Assembly (NCBI GenBank): GCA_029959085.1
Contig: JARWIR010000062.1
Location: forward strand, 1,488,001-1,552,000
Direction: 5' to 3'
From: Nemophila menziesii
Taxonomy: Eukaryota; Streptophyta; Magnoliopsida; Boraginales; Hydrophyllaceae
Length of the DNA stretch: 64,000 nucleotides
Shown: positions 21,950 to 31,404 of the stretch, piece after piece
Numbering within the stretch: the stretch's first letter is position 1
How the letters are laid out: each line of letters opens with the position of its first letter
Made by a program: the position numbers and the translations under genes
Notes under the pieces: generated by a model
Told to the model about the DNA's origin: nothing
Database searches by the model: none
What the model saw: the letters and a program-made list of their open reading frames with translations, nothing else

Positions 21950-22374
21950 TTAACCCCCAACTCAAAGCTTTAGCAACCCTTGAAAATTAAACCCTTGAAT
22001 TAATGGATGAACAAGCTTGATTTGGCCTAGGATGGGTGAATTGGTGATGAATCTCTATGTGGGTGAGGATGATTTGGGTAGGATTGGATTTTAGAAATTG
22101 TGTGATGAATTTGTGAAATTTGGCTCTTTGATTCTTCAATTGGATGAATTTGGTGATGATTGGTAGCTTGATTCTCTCTTGTAATGATGTGGAGTGAAGG
22201 TTTGATGTGTTTTCCTTGATGATTGGGTAGTGTTTTGGTGATTGTTGAAGGTTTTGATGTGCTTTAATGGAGTTAGGAGAGTTGTGGAGAAGAAATAGAG
22301 GGTTAAGGTTTAGTAAATTCGGAACTAGAAGCTCAATACCTCCTTTATAACTCAATCCCGTAACTTTCTCTCTC
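21950..22374 (-). promoter_or_regulatory. Leader and TATA box upstream of the env-position ORF (element 2)
   Basis: On the minus strand a GAGTTATAAAGGAGG box (TATA about 22345-22352) lies directly below the CpG cluster, followed by about 390 nt of leader and the purine tract TTTGAGTTGGGGGTTAAT just before the ATG at 21949. Element 4 has the same layout (TATAAAGG at 57970-57977, leader 57978-58355). The leader is also open for translation in both copies (143 and 151 residues, similar in their first half). An internal promoter is inferred, not shown. Confidence 0.55.
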
Positions 22375-22800
22375 CTCTGGCGGCGCTGAGGACTACCCCT
22401 GCGGACCATGGGGTGCACCGCAGGGAGTCCGCGACATCTGATGCTCGAAATTTTTTGCTTTCTGACCTAAACCCGTGGTAGGACCCCGTGGTACGGGTTT
22501 TTGGGGCGCGGACTAGGGTCCGGTGTACCGGAGGGTATACCGCGTCTTCTGTTGTTAACTCCGTCAAAATACCCGTGGTACTCACCCCGTGGTACGGGTT
22601 TTTGGGGAGCGGACCATGGCGCGGTGCACCGTGGGGTAGTCCGTGGAATTTTTTCTTGTTTCTGGATCAAACCCGCGGTAGCAACCCGTGGTACGGGTTT
22701 TGACCTCGCGGACCATCCCTGCGGACCATGGGGTAGTCCGTGGGGTAGTCCGCGGGGTGCTTTCTTGCGCTCCAAAATTTTTCCTCGCGTTCCCTAACTC
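22375..22800. repeat. CpG-rich palindrome cluster of element 2
   Basis: About 425 bp packed with variants of ggtgtaccg, gcggaccatgg, cccgtggtacggg and ggtgcaccg, strongly GC-rich between AT-rich flanks. Several overlapping ORFs on both strands (22352-22870) arise because the words are self-complementary; they are not genes. Similar clusters are at 57690-57965, 53672-53912/61959-62110 and in the copia LTRs. Confidence 0.85.
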
Positions 22801-22985
22801 GATTTCTCCGATTCCTACACACCAAAAACACTAATACCTTTCTCAAATATGCATTATCAACTAAAAACAACTAAAATAAACTTAAACTAAGAATGTAAAA
22901 GACATGAAAACATAAAAAAACTTCGGGTTGTCTCCCGAACAGCACTTTTGTTTAACGTCTTTCAAAGTTAGACGTGTTACCTCTG
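22801..22985 (-). other. Post-pol spacer of element 2
   Basis: Noncoding. It contains a conserved block (about 22921-22980: cttcgggttgtctcccgaac, then tttgtttaacgtc) that recurs after the pol end in element 4 (57385-57440), element 7 (62250-62320) and the pol-bearing element 5 (43595-43650). It links the reduced elements to a complete ancestor. Confidence 0.6.
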
Positions 22986-24212
22986 TCAAGATTTGCGAAT
23001 ATAGCCTCCCCAACAACGAGTAAGGCTATGAACGTCAACTAATCTGCGCTTGACCCCAGTTTTGGGGTGAATTTCTATCACCTTGGCTGAAACAACCTCC
23101 GTGACGATGAATGGTCCCATCCACGAGTCTTTGAAACTTCGTGGCCTATTCTCACGTTTGTGGGCTTTCCATAAAACTTCATGGCCAACCCCAAACTCAA
23201 TGTTTGGCTCAGTATCCACAGGTTTTAAGTAGATTTCCTCAGGAGGGACTTTGTGATGTGAAAGGCTGTGGATGATAGGCACGGTAGGATCCAACTTCCT
23301 TGGTTTCTTACCCAAGACATAGAAGGTCTCAGATATATTCTTTGCATGAAGGGTGATGGTCCCATCTTGGAAGTTGATCACACTTTGACTTGTGGCCATG
23401 AAGGGCCGTCCAAGTATGATTGGAACCTGCTTATCTGCATCAAACTCAAGAATGACAAAGTCAGTAGGGATGGCGATATTACCTGCACGGACTAAGACGT
23501 CCTCCACTATTCCCCATGTCCTCTTCACTGAGTTGTCAGCAAACTGCAACTTCACTGGAGTCTTCTCTGATTTCTGAAGTCCAAGTCTCTCGAACACGGA
23601 CTTAGGCATAAGATTTACACCAAAACCCACATCGTACATCGCTTTCACCTTGAGCCTACCATGTAATTGAATAGGAAGGTTGAAACTTCCCGGATCTTTA
23701 AGCTTAGTAGGTAGCTCTTTCTGACTTCTTCTCGAAACCCTCAGGTTCTTTCTTGGGATCTCTACACTCGCTTCTTTCTCAGGAATAACTTGCGTAAAAA
23801 CTTGTTGCGGTGTAAGTCCTTTCTTCGCAATCTCAAGCATTTGGGCGTTGATATTTTCAGGTTGGTACGCCTCTACAAATGTCTTGAGAACAGTGTCATC
23901 TTTAGGATTTGTATCAGGAATATTTGATGACACTGGTTGAACACTAGGTGGCGATTCCACCTTCTCTTTTTCTTTCTCCTCTAGCACAGCAGGTGCCACT
24001 TCATCTTTCGCTTCCTCCTTTGAGGCTTCTTCCTCTTTCTCCTTAGCTAACTCCGCTGCATACTCTACCATCGAAGGAATCTCCTCTTGCACCTTTCTCA
24101 GTAACTCTATGAACTCGTCTCTCTCTTCATCGCTCTCCAGACAAACTTCTAAACAGTCAGATTCCTCGGGGTTAGACTCGGTTGGTTCTTCTTCAATACT
24201 GGGAACTTCCAC
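22986..24212 (-). CDS. Aspartic protease fused to integrase C-terminal-like (GPF) module
   Basis: 408 codons in the -1 frame relative to gag. The start given is the first Met of the frame; expression probably comes by frameshift from gag at 24242-24248. Residues 1-170 are acidic linker (EEDS/E-rich). Residues of about 178-285 are a retrotransposon protease: [61 protein letters not shown]. The active-site triad reads D-V-G-F rather than the usual D-L-G-A or D-S-G. Residues 335-408 (FGVGHEVLWKAHKRENRPR, SFKDSWMGPFIVTEVV, RLVDVHSLTRCWGGYI) match the C-terminal end of Athila-type integrase. RT, RNase H and the integrase core that should lie between are absent with no scar of stops. Confidence 0.85.
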   Translation of the reverse strand: MEVPSIEEEPTESNPEESDCLEVCLESDEERDEFIELLRKVQEEIPSMVEYAAELAKEKEEEASKEEAKDEVAPAVLEEKEKEKVESPPSVQPVSSNIPDTNPKDDTVLKTFVEAYQPENINAQMLEIAKKGLTPQQVFTQVIPEKEASVEIPRKNLRVSRRSQKELPTKLKDPGSFNLPIQLHGRLKVKAMYDVGFGVNLMPKSVFERLGLQKSEKTPVKLQFADNSVKRTWGIVEDVLVRAGNIAIPTDFVILEFDADKQVPIILGRPFMATSQSVINFQDGTITLHAKNISETFYVLGKKPRKLDPTVPIIHSLSHHKVPPEEIYLKPVDTEPNIEFGVGHEVLWKAHKRENRPRSFKDSWMGPFIVTEVVSAKVIEIHPKTGVKRRLVDVHSLTRCWGGYIRKS

Positions 24213-25807
24213 GGCACTAATGGCAGCATGTGGTGCTTCCTCTTTTTTTCTGTAATCTCAAGACATATAGCCTTGCAAGCTTCGAACTCATCCTTATCTT
24301 CACCTCCTTCGATTGCCTTTACTTCTTTTTGTTCTGCAACACTTGTTAACACTTTGTTTAACTGTGTCACTTGAGTAGTTAGCATCTGAAGTATGGCATC
24401 ATGTCCTCTGACCTTTTCTTCTTGAGCGTTTATAGTCGTGTTCAAACGGTCTAGAGCTTGTACTATCTGTGTATTGTCCATAGACCCTTCTTGCGGATAC
24501 TGAGGTAAAGCTTTTTGATCTAAAGTATCGGTATAGGCGTCTTGAGCAGGTTGTTGTGGAGGAGTAGGTCTATTCTGATATTGGTTTTGGTACTGACCTC
24601 TCTGTTGGTAAGAGTTGTTCTGGGGTCGCGATTGATATTGACCAGGATTAGCGGCCCCTTGTGGATTTGAATACTGCATACCCGGATGGTTGCGGTTGCC
24701 CCATCGGTTGGATATAAAGTAAACAGATTGCGGATTTGATTCGCACTCTTCCCATGAATGATCGTTACCTCCACATTGTTGACAACCTTGTGCCTCTTGA
24801 ACTACCTTTGTAGCAGCTAAATTCTTCTCCATTGCGATTCTCAGCTCCTTGATTTGATTTTCTAAAGAGGATATTTGAGCTGAATTCGCAGTTTCTGCAT
24901 CTAAACGAAGCGTTCCTCAGGTTTTTGTAATAGAAGCTCGCGTTGAAGGCCAACTTCTTTCTTGTTCCATAATGTTTTCCAACACCTCAGAAGCTTCATT
25001 GTGATTCATGGACACAAAATTACCCTTTCCAATGTTATCCACCTTTTCTCTACCTTTATCATTAAGACCTTCATAAAACATAGCAAGCTGTAGAGCAGGT
25101 GTATAACCATGGAGTGGACATCTAATTAATTTTTGTTGAAACCTTGTCCATGCTTCTCCCACTGTTTCTCCATCTTCTTGGCAAAATCTTGCAAGCTCAG
25201 CTTGATCTTTAAGTCTCATGCTCTTCGGATAAAATCGGTTAAAGAATGCGGCTTGAAGTTCTCTCCAAGAGTGAATGGTTCCATGTGGTTGTCTTTCTAG
25301 CCAATCGCTAGCTCTTCCGGTTAAGAAAAACGAAAACATATGACAATAAAGTTGCTCGCGTGTAATGCCAGGAGTAATGTAGGCATCACAAATCTGCATG
25401 AACTTCTGAATCGCTTTTACCGGATCTTGAATAGCTGTACCAGTATAGAGTCCGAAACTTTGAAATTGACTAAGCATACCCAGATCGGGTCTAAATTTGA
25501 TATTCGGAATCTCATGAGGGCGGTAACCGATGGGTTGGACATGGAATGGTACATTAAGGCCAGGTAGATCTTGTTCAACTCGGTTCTGTTGATTATTGAG
25601 ATTATTCTGCCCATTACCTTCTCCTACTGGTAATTGTACACCAGGTGGAATGTATGCTGGAGGTCCTCCTGGTGCAAAGTAGACTAACTCCGGATCATTA
25701 ACTTGTTCTGCCATAACTCTCCTCAAGGTTCTTTCCTCACGAACTCGTTTGTTGTAAGGTCCGAAGCGCCTCTCGGGCTCCGATAGAGGAGGCCAAGAAT
25801 TAAACAC
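24149..25807 (-). pseudogene. Element 2 gag, one in-frame stop
   Basis: Minus-strand gag of about 552 sense codons, interrupted by a single TGA at 24917-24919 in one continuous frame. Residues of about 95-270 form the retrotransposon gag capsid domain (FMQICDAYITPGITREQLYCHMF, FYPKSMRLKDQAELARF, EAWTRFQQKLIRCPLHGY). After the stop come a coiled stretch, one zinc knuckle CQQCGGNDHSWEEC, a Gln/Asn/Pro-rich region, a second coiled stretch and the A-rich slip site. The stop lies in ACC TGA GGA; a CGA to TGA transition is the simplest cause. Gag packages RNA into particles; here at best only a truncated form would be made without readthrough. Confidence 0.85.
24242..24248 (-). promoter_or_regulatory. 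Candidate -1 ribosomal frameshift heptamer A_AAA_AAG
   Basis: In the gag frame the codons are GAA AAA AAG, which is the canonical X_XXY_YYZ slippery form. A one-base backward slip continues GAG GAA GCA CCA directly into the protease frame, which is open to 22986. The gag frame itself ends at 24149. I see no obvious strong stem-loop immediately downstream by eye. A one-base homopolymer deletion is the alternative. Confidence 0.55.
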
Positions 25808-25950
25808 TGTGAAACCTGAAAAAGACTACAGCAAACCACAAGCGTAAATCTGGAAAAATAAAGACTAAAACTAAACTAAAGACTGAAAAGTAAAAACTAA
25901 TTAAAAAACTAAAACTCGAAATAGATAACCCACACGCTAACGAGACACAA

Positions 25951-25969
25951 GTCCCCGGCAGCGGCGCCA
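25951..25969 (-). other. Element 2 primer binding site (tRNA-Asp type)
   Basis: Minus-strand TGGCGCCGCTGCCGGGGAC, six bases inside the 5' LTR. It differs by one base from the plant tRNA-Asp complement as I recall it. The same motif is at 40753-40770 and 55400-55417. Confidence 0.88.
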
Positions 25970-25975
25970 AAAACT

Positions 25976-27503
25976 TGGTGTCGCCTAGGGTGTGATAAAA
26001 ATAAGATCAATTTAAGTATGGAAAACTATGCACTCTCACCCTAGACAGGCACAGTACTCCAAGTATTACAGGACGTATGCAAGTTTTAATGATAAGTAGA
26101 GTTCGTTCTCAGGGACTTAAGTGTGTTAAACGCGTAGAAACAAATTACGAATAAAAGTAATTAATTAGAAGACAGTAAATAAAGCAAATAGGAATTCGAA
26201 ATTATCAATTAAACTAAATTAAACTAGGAAAATAAAGACAATAAAGTAAAAGATTAAGAATATGAGATGAGAAGTATAGCTTAGGTTTTGCTAGTATGCA
26301 CTAATCCTTCTAATTCTATCTATAAATCTAGTTCATAAGGGAGAATATTAGCTCTTGGTAATACTTAGTCAGGATTCTAAATTCCACTACCTTAGACCTT
26401 GAGAGCGACTAAGGGGGCTACGTCACAACCAAGAAGTGATTTAAAATAGGGTTATCAAACGCCACTAAGGCCCTAAGCAAATACTGCAAGTCTTGGTGAT
26501 ACGGTGGTTAAAACAAACCTTAATGACTATCTAGTTAGAAGTATGTTTTGTCAGAACTGCTATCGACACTAGACATTATGTGGTGGTTCAATAGTTAAAC
26601 ACCCTGTCAAGGAGACCATCTAACTACTCTTAAAACAATCCTAAAGTGATCAGTTCTAGGAAAGACATTAAATCAAAACACATAAGCAAATATAAAGTAA
26701 GAAGCTAATATCAGATTAAAACATATAATTCCCAAAGAAACTTAGATAGAAGAATTAGAATTCATAGATTATACATATGCAAAACCCAAGCTATGGGAAG
26801 TTTAGTTCATACCTGAGGGAAATAAACTAAAAGAAATTACAAAAGACATCATCTTGCTCTCTACAATAAACTGGAAGAATAAAACCTTAAGAACTAATTA
26901 CTATGAGGCAAGGATGATTTACAAGTGATATAAGGGTGTATTTATAGGTGTTTAGAAGACCTAATTCGTTTTCCTGAGGAATAGTTAAGGTAATGGACTT
27001 CTAGCCCAACTCAAATTCGTATGCAAATAAAGATAAACACTGCTGCGTTGTTTTGGTCATAACTTCTTCGTTATTGGTCCGATTTTGCTCCACAAGATAC
27101 CAAAAGAATCGCAACAGAATTATCTAGGCCCTTTAGGAGTAATTCACCAAAATCAGCCTCTTTATTAGGTAAAAACGCCTATCTTTGCAGAATCCCAGAT
27201 TTAGGCAGCTTTTCCTTTTCCATCTTTTTAGCAATTCTTTCCTTATCTCCAATTACCATGCATATCTCCTTCCATAAGTTGTTGTCTTTGACTTGGACTC
27301 TAATTAATCTCCATAATTATCTTTAAAGCTACACACTAAATAAACAATTAAACCCAATATGCTCTAAAAACATTATTTCTACAAATCAAGACACAAAATA
27401 GGAAAGTGCACTAAAACTCAAGAAAATCGACATTATTGACTTCTAAAACACTAAAAATGATGTCTCATCCTAACATAAATCTATCACAAATGAGGAGACA
27501 TCA
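25976..27503 (-). repeat. Element 2 5' LTR
   Basis: 1528 bp. A TATA box (TATAAATA, minus strand) lies at 26939-26946. On the minus strand the LTR begins TGATGTCTCC, and GAGACATCATT follows within 50 bp as an inverted partner. Confidence 0.93.
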
Positions 27504-27508
27504 ATACT

Positions 27509-28370
27509 TTGTAAGATTAAAGTCTCTCATTATGTTCCATGGAAAATATCTACCCCCGAGGTGCATAATCCCCTAATTGTTTCAGATTTTGTTTCTTTTG
27601 GCTTTTATCAGTAAAGATATAAACAAAAGTGGTAATAGACATAATATTGCATTCATATATTATTTCACATTGAACCATATTACCATTTTTATCAGAAGAA
27701 TTTTTTGTTTTAGAGAGGAAGAGTACCTGAGGTTTATGTTTCATGACCACCTCTTTGAGTGTCAGAATTGTCAAGGGGCCCCCAATCCCTTGGCAGTTCC
27801 AACCCATTTGTATAATTCTACTATATGGGGTTATTTAGGATCAACCCCATACATCCTTGTATTTAGTTTCTATTCAATGTTCATCTTGATCGATTTACAG
27901 TTTCTCCTCTATGCCCAAAGCGTTGTTGCTCTACCCTTCGATCCATAACCTCTCTTATGGTTTCTTCGAATACCCCGGGTTTTGTAGTCATATGTTCTTA
28001 GAATCCATAGATCATTTGTTCTAATAATTTCACTAACATCTAATCACCACTCTATTTTCTTTGATTTGTTTAGAATTTTGGTTTTTAAGACCTTACTTTT
28101 AATCTCTTTTGCTTTGAGATTAAATTTCGAGAATATATTATCTGGTTGAAGGTGTAGTTTTGTGTCATACTTTGGGGGGTTAGGTGTTATACCGCTGGTT
28201 GAGATGTCATTGGTGGTAGTGGTGATGGGTGAGGCTAGCTTATTCGTCGGAGGTGTATTGGGAATGGAGATGTTTCTCTGAGTAGGGTTAGGTTTCAGAG
28301 ATATAGTAATTGGAAGGTTGGTTGGTGTAATGATAAGATCTTGGACGGTGATAATGTTTGTGGATAAAAA
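27509..28370 (-). pseudogene. LINE A, ORF1 end and ORF2 start
   Basis: On the minus strand, ORF2 begins with GWNCQGIGGPLTILTLKEVVMKHKPQVLFLSKTK (27807 downward), the canonical start of a plant LINE endonuclease. Upstream, 27830-28360 gives broken frames with a Pro/Asn/Thr-rich ORF1 tail. It is cut at 27508 by element 2 and continues at 9974. Its 5' side meets a separate plus-strand LINE end near 28370. Confidence 0.75.
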
Positions 28371-29150
28371 ATCAAAAGTGTAATGTTGTTGTGTTGGGTA
28401 TTATATGATAAAAAAATAATTTTTGGTTTTGGGCTTTTGAAAATGTCTCTATATGGGCTTTTGAAAATGTCTCTATATGGGCTGTTTGGAATAAAATGAA
28501 TATTCCAAAAAAATCTTTCTGCTCTTGGTTAGCTAGCCTGATAAATTGCCTACTAAATCTCGTATGATGCAATGGGGAGTACAAATGGGCTTTGCGAGAT
28601 ATGTCACAGGTGTATAGAGGATAGGGATCATATCTTTGTCCTGTGTCCTCTTTCTCTGTTAGGATATTGCAGAACTGTTTCTTAAAGTGTGGTGTTAATA
28701 TGCCTATTGTGCAGGATCGAGATGCTCTTTTAGAGTTTATCTTTACTCGGGCTAGTGGTAAATTTCAGGAGGTTATATACTCAGGATGGTTTACCTCATT
28801 TATCTACTATATATGGCATAATAGGACTGCTTATTTACATGGCGGTAAGGCAAGCAATGAGGAGGAGATTAACCGTAAAATCCAGTACTGCCTCTATGTC
28901 AAAACCTGTGGGAAGATAACTTTTAAATGCAAAGCTGATAGGTTAAAGATTGCAGAGAATTGAGAGCTTAAAGAGATATTCATGACATGATTAATTGTAA
29001 TGGTGACTTCATTGTAAAGATAGCTAAAGTTTGTCTAGTTTGTAATAGTTAGATTATGTTTTTCTTGCTATTATATTAAGGTTTTTTGAGTGCTCTGTAA
29101 TGTATGGACTAAAGTTTTGAGCTATAAAATTGATTAGGTGAAAAAAAAAA
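28370..29150 (+). pseudogene. LINE B, 3' end with poly(A)
   Basis: 5'-truncated plus-strand LINE. Frames show WNKMNIPKKSF, then the zinc-binding RT-associated pattern C-x2-C...EDRDHIFVLCPLS, then GWFTSFIYYIWHNRTAYLHGG, the usual end of LINE ORF2. The 106-residue open part is 28643-28963. It finishes with TGTAATGTATGG... and a run of ten A at about 29141-29150. A 24-bp unit, ggcttttgaaaatgtctctat plus tgg, is repeated in tandem at about 28430-28480. Confidence 0.75.
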
Positions 29151-29864
29151 CTGTTTTAGGAAGAGTCAAGCAAGTTGATTTATTATAACAAGTTAATATG
29201 AACTATCAGGAGAATAAAAATAACAATTTGGACATGATCATTGGGAGAACCTATGATAGGGGTGAAAGCTCGAAAGGGAGGAATGACATTGCAAGAATCA
29301 TTTTCAAGTTGTTAATTATGGTATATAAAAGGAAATTTGGGGTGAGGGGAAAATATAGCACCCTAACTTCTTAACGCATCTGGCTCTGGATCAAGCAAAA
29401 TAATCCAAGCAACTGGTTATCAAATTTCTCACTTTTGACCTAGTCAGAAAACTTCATGGAGGTAATGACATAGATTCAACTACTAGCTTAAAATACTTAA
29501 CTCAGTGCTAATACTATTAGGAAGTTCAAACTATTGCCAAGTAGACAATCTATATTTATAGAAACAATATTTGACAAGATCTTGGATATGTGAACTCAAC
29601 AACTCATTTAGGTTTTACTATCATATTGAAAGATAAAGTTAATATTACTGGAACTAAAATTTGTAGCTGAATTGAAGTGCATGATTGTTTCAATATTGAC
29701 TATCATCAACTGATCGAGGTAAATGCCTTGAGTGTTACCATCTAAAGAGATGTCTTGAAAATGCAGGCAGTAGCATATAAGAATATCCCATAATGCATGT
29801 ACATTCATCCCATGGTTTTCTTTTTCTTTCAAGGGGTTTACGAATTTACAAAGTAATATTCGTC
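29151..29864. other. Spacer and probable 3' UTR of the RNA-binding protein gene
   Basis: AT-rich stretch between the LINE B tail and the stop codon at 29865. The part nearest the gene is likely its 3' UTR. The 86-residue ORF at 29608-29868 overlaps the real stop codon in another frame and is a shadow. Nothing else is recognised. Confidence 0.5.
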
Positions 29865-31079
29865 TCATTGTTTCTTGCCCTGGGCCAAACTAATGCGCAT
29901 TTCCCGTCCTTCTAATTCCTGAAGAAACAAGAAACAATAACAAGAGTTGTTATCATATTTTTAAAATTGATGATAAATTGGATGTCATAATTATGGAATT
30001 ATATGGTATACCACTCCATTAAGAGCTTCAAGGGCAGTTTCCATCTCTTGTTTGTTCTCAAAGCTAACAAAACCATAACCACGGGACCTTCCTGTTTCTC
30101 CATCGTATAATACTCTTGCCCCAACAACATTTCCGTATTCTTGAAATGCTTGTATTAAACTTTCAGAAGTGGCTGACCAAGATAAATTCCCAACAAATAG
30201 TTTGTATTCACTTTCTGGATATAAAGGCCCTTTTTCTCTAGGCTTGTCTGAATAATTAACCCTCAAGCTTCGTCCACCATATTCCTGACCACATTAACAA
30301 GTAATAGAGTATAAACCACTATTTATTTTTTTAGCTCATAAGTGTTATTTACTGAATAAACAAAGCCTTAATGAATCAGCAACTAAAATCGAATAAGTAC
30401 TCACAGCCTTACCCTTCCGTCTAGATTTTGTATGACTGCGTCACAATCTTCGACACTACTCATTGTCACAAATGCAAATCCTCTACTTTTTCCTGTTTCT
30501 CGGTCATAAAGAACCTAAATTATGTAAATTTGGTTAATTAGTATCAATTCTCTTACATTAGTGGAGAGTAGATTCAGAAAAATAATTGTTTTGGTGGATT
30601 GACTAACAAAGTAGTAACCAGTATAAATTAATAAAAGCGAAACTATACTACAAAGACTAACTTGTGAAATAAATATTCACCTCAATCAGCTCAGGACTAC
30701 CATAATCTTGAATAATTCCAGCAAGTTGGGAGCTATCACAAAGGTACGGCAAATTTCCGAAATACAACTTTGTATTAATTACTCTACTACCCTCTTCTCC
30801 ATCTCCATCTCCTTCACCTTCCTTTGCTTCTTCCTCAATTACAGCTTCATCAGCTGCAACCTCAGTCGTTTCTTCTTGCGCTAATGCAGCTACAATTCTC
30901 GACACCCTCCAGTTGTTCATGCTCAAATTACATACATTACTAAAATTGCATGCAAGTTGTGGAATTCTTGATGAAATCTTTAGTAAATATTCGTTTGGAA
31001 AAGTTTTACTAGAGCGGATGCAGTTGAGACTTTGCATAGAGGTAGAGAAAGATGAAGCTACAGCCCCTGCGGCAGCCAT
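29865..31079 (-). CDS. Chloroplast RNA-binding protein with two RRMs (cpRNP, 28-33 kDa type)
   Basis: The only host gene seen. I build four exons: 31079-30681, 30514-30413, 30284-30012 and 29918-29865, joined by GT-AG introns of 166, 128 and 93 nt, all phase 0, giving 275 residues. Residues 1 to about 60 are Ser/Arg/Asn-rich with few acidic residues, a plausible plastid transit peptide. Residues 68-97 are an acidic spacer ([20 protein letters not shown]) as in cpRNPs. RRM1 (about 103-177) has LYFGNL and [11 protein letters not shown]2 (about 194-271) has LFVGNLSW and RGYGFVSF. Such proteins bind plastid mRNAs and aid their stability, processing and editing. No stop or frameshift is seen and splice sites are good, so it looks functional. 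Which family member it is cannot be said. An upstream in-frame Met at 31157 is less likely as start. Confidence 0.9.
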
Positions 31080-31321
31080 TTTTGCCGGAGTTATGTTGGT
31101 GATGGGACGGTGTTGCTTTTTTCCAGTAGAGTGGGAGGTCGGAAGAAGAAAGAACAATGGAAATGGAAGTATGGGGTTGAAATATATTGTTGCTGATGTG
31201 GGAAGTTTACAACCAATGAGATGGAAGATAATAAGATATATATGAGGGATAAGGTTCTGGTACTTTCCTTTTCTAACTTAAGTTTTCTCATTTAAAAAGT
31301 TACTGCCAGTGAGAGTCTAGT
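31080..31321 (-). promoter_or_regulatory. Proximal promoter and 5' UTR of the cpRNP gene
   Basis: About 240 bp between the start codon and the LINE C duplication. On the minus strand there are a CATATATATCTT stretch (about 31232-31244), CATTGG and a pyrimidine-rich leader. The original sequence further upstream has been moved 6.3 kb away, to beyond 37661. Confidence 0.5.
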
Positions 31322-31404
31322 TATAGCCTATCTAATTTTTTTTTTTTTTTTCTTATACAAATGAGGTCCTACGACCCTGAAGATAAATCTTCTAAAAATC
31401 TGAT

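Larger units (their letters stand above)
9975..27503 (-). mobile_element. Element 2: complete non-autonomous Athila-like LTR retrotransposon carrying a nested copia element
   Basis: Bounded by the 5-bp duplication ATACT (9970-9974 and 27504-27508) and two 1528-bp LTRs, about 14 differences by eye (about 0.9%). On the minus strand the order is 5' LTR, PBS, gag, protease plus GPF module, CpG-palindrome cluster with TATA, env-position ORF, 3' UTR, 3' LTR. Without the 7626 bp of nested copia and its duplicated 5 bp the element is about 9.9 kb. No reverse transcriptase, RNase H or catalytic integrase is found, so it depends on enzymes supplied by another element. The PBS fits tRNA-Asp, as in the Athila lineage. 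Confidence 0.93.

Noticed and set aside
22352..22870. Five overlapping Gly/Arg/Pro-rich ORFs
   Set aside because: Translations of the element 2 palindrome cluster in several frames; no frame is preferred.
28643..28963. 106-residue ORF considered as a host gene
   Set aside because: Follows a LINE-type zinc-binding block and precedes a poly(A) run; it is the end of LINE ORF2.
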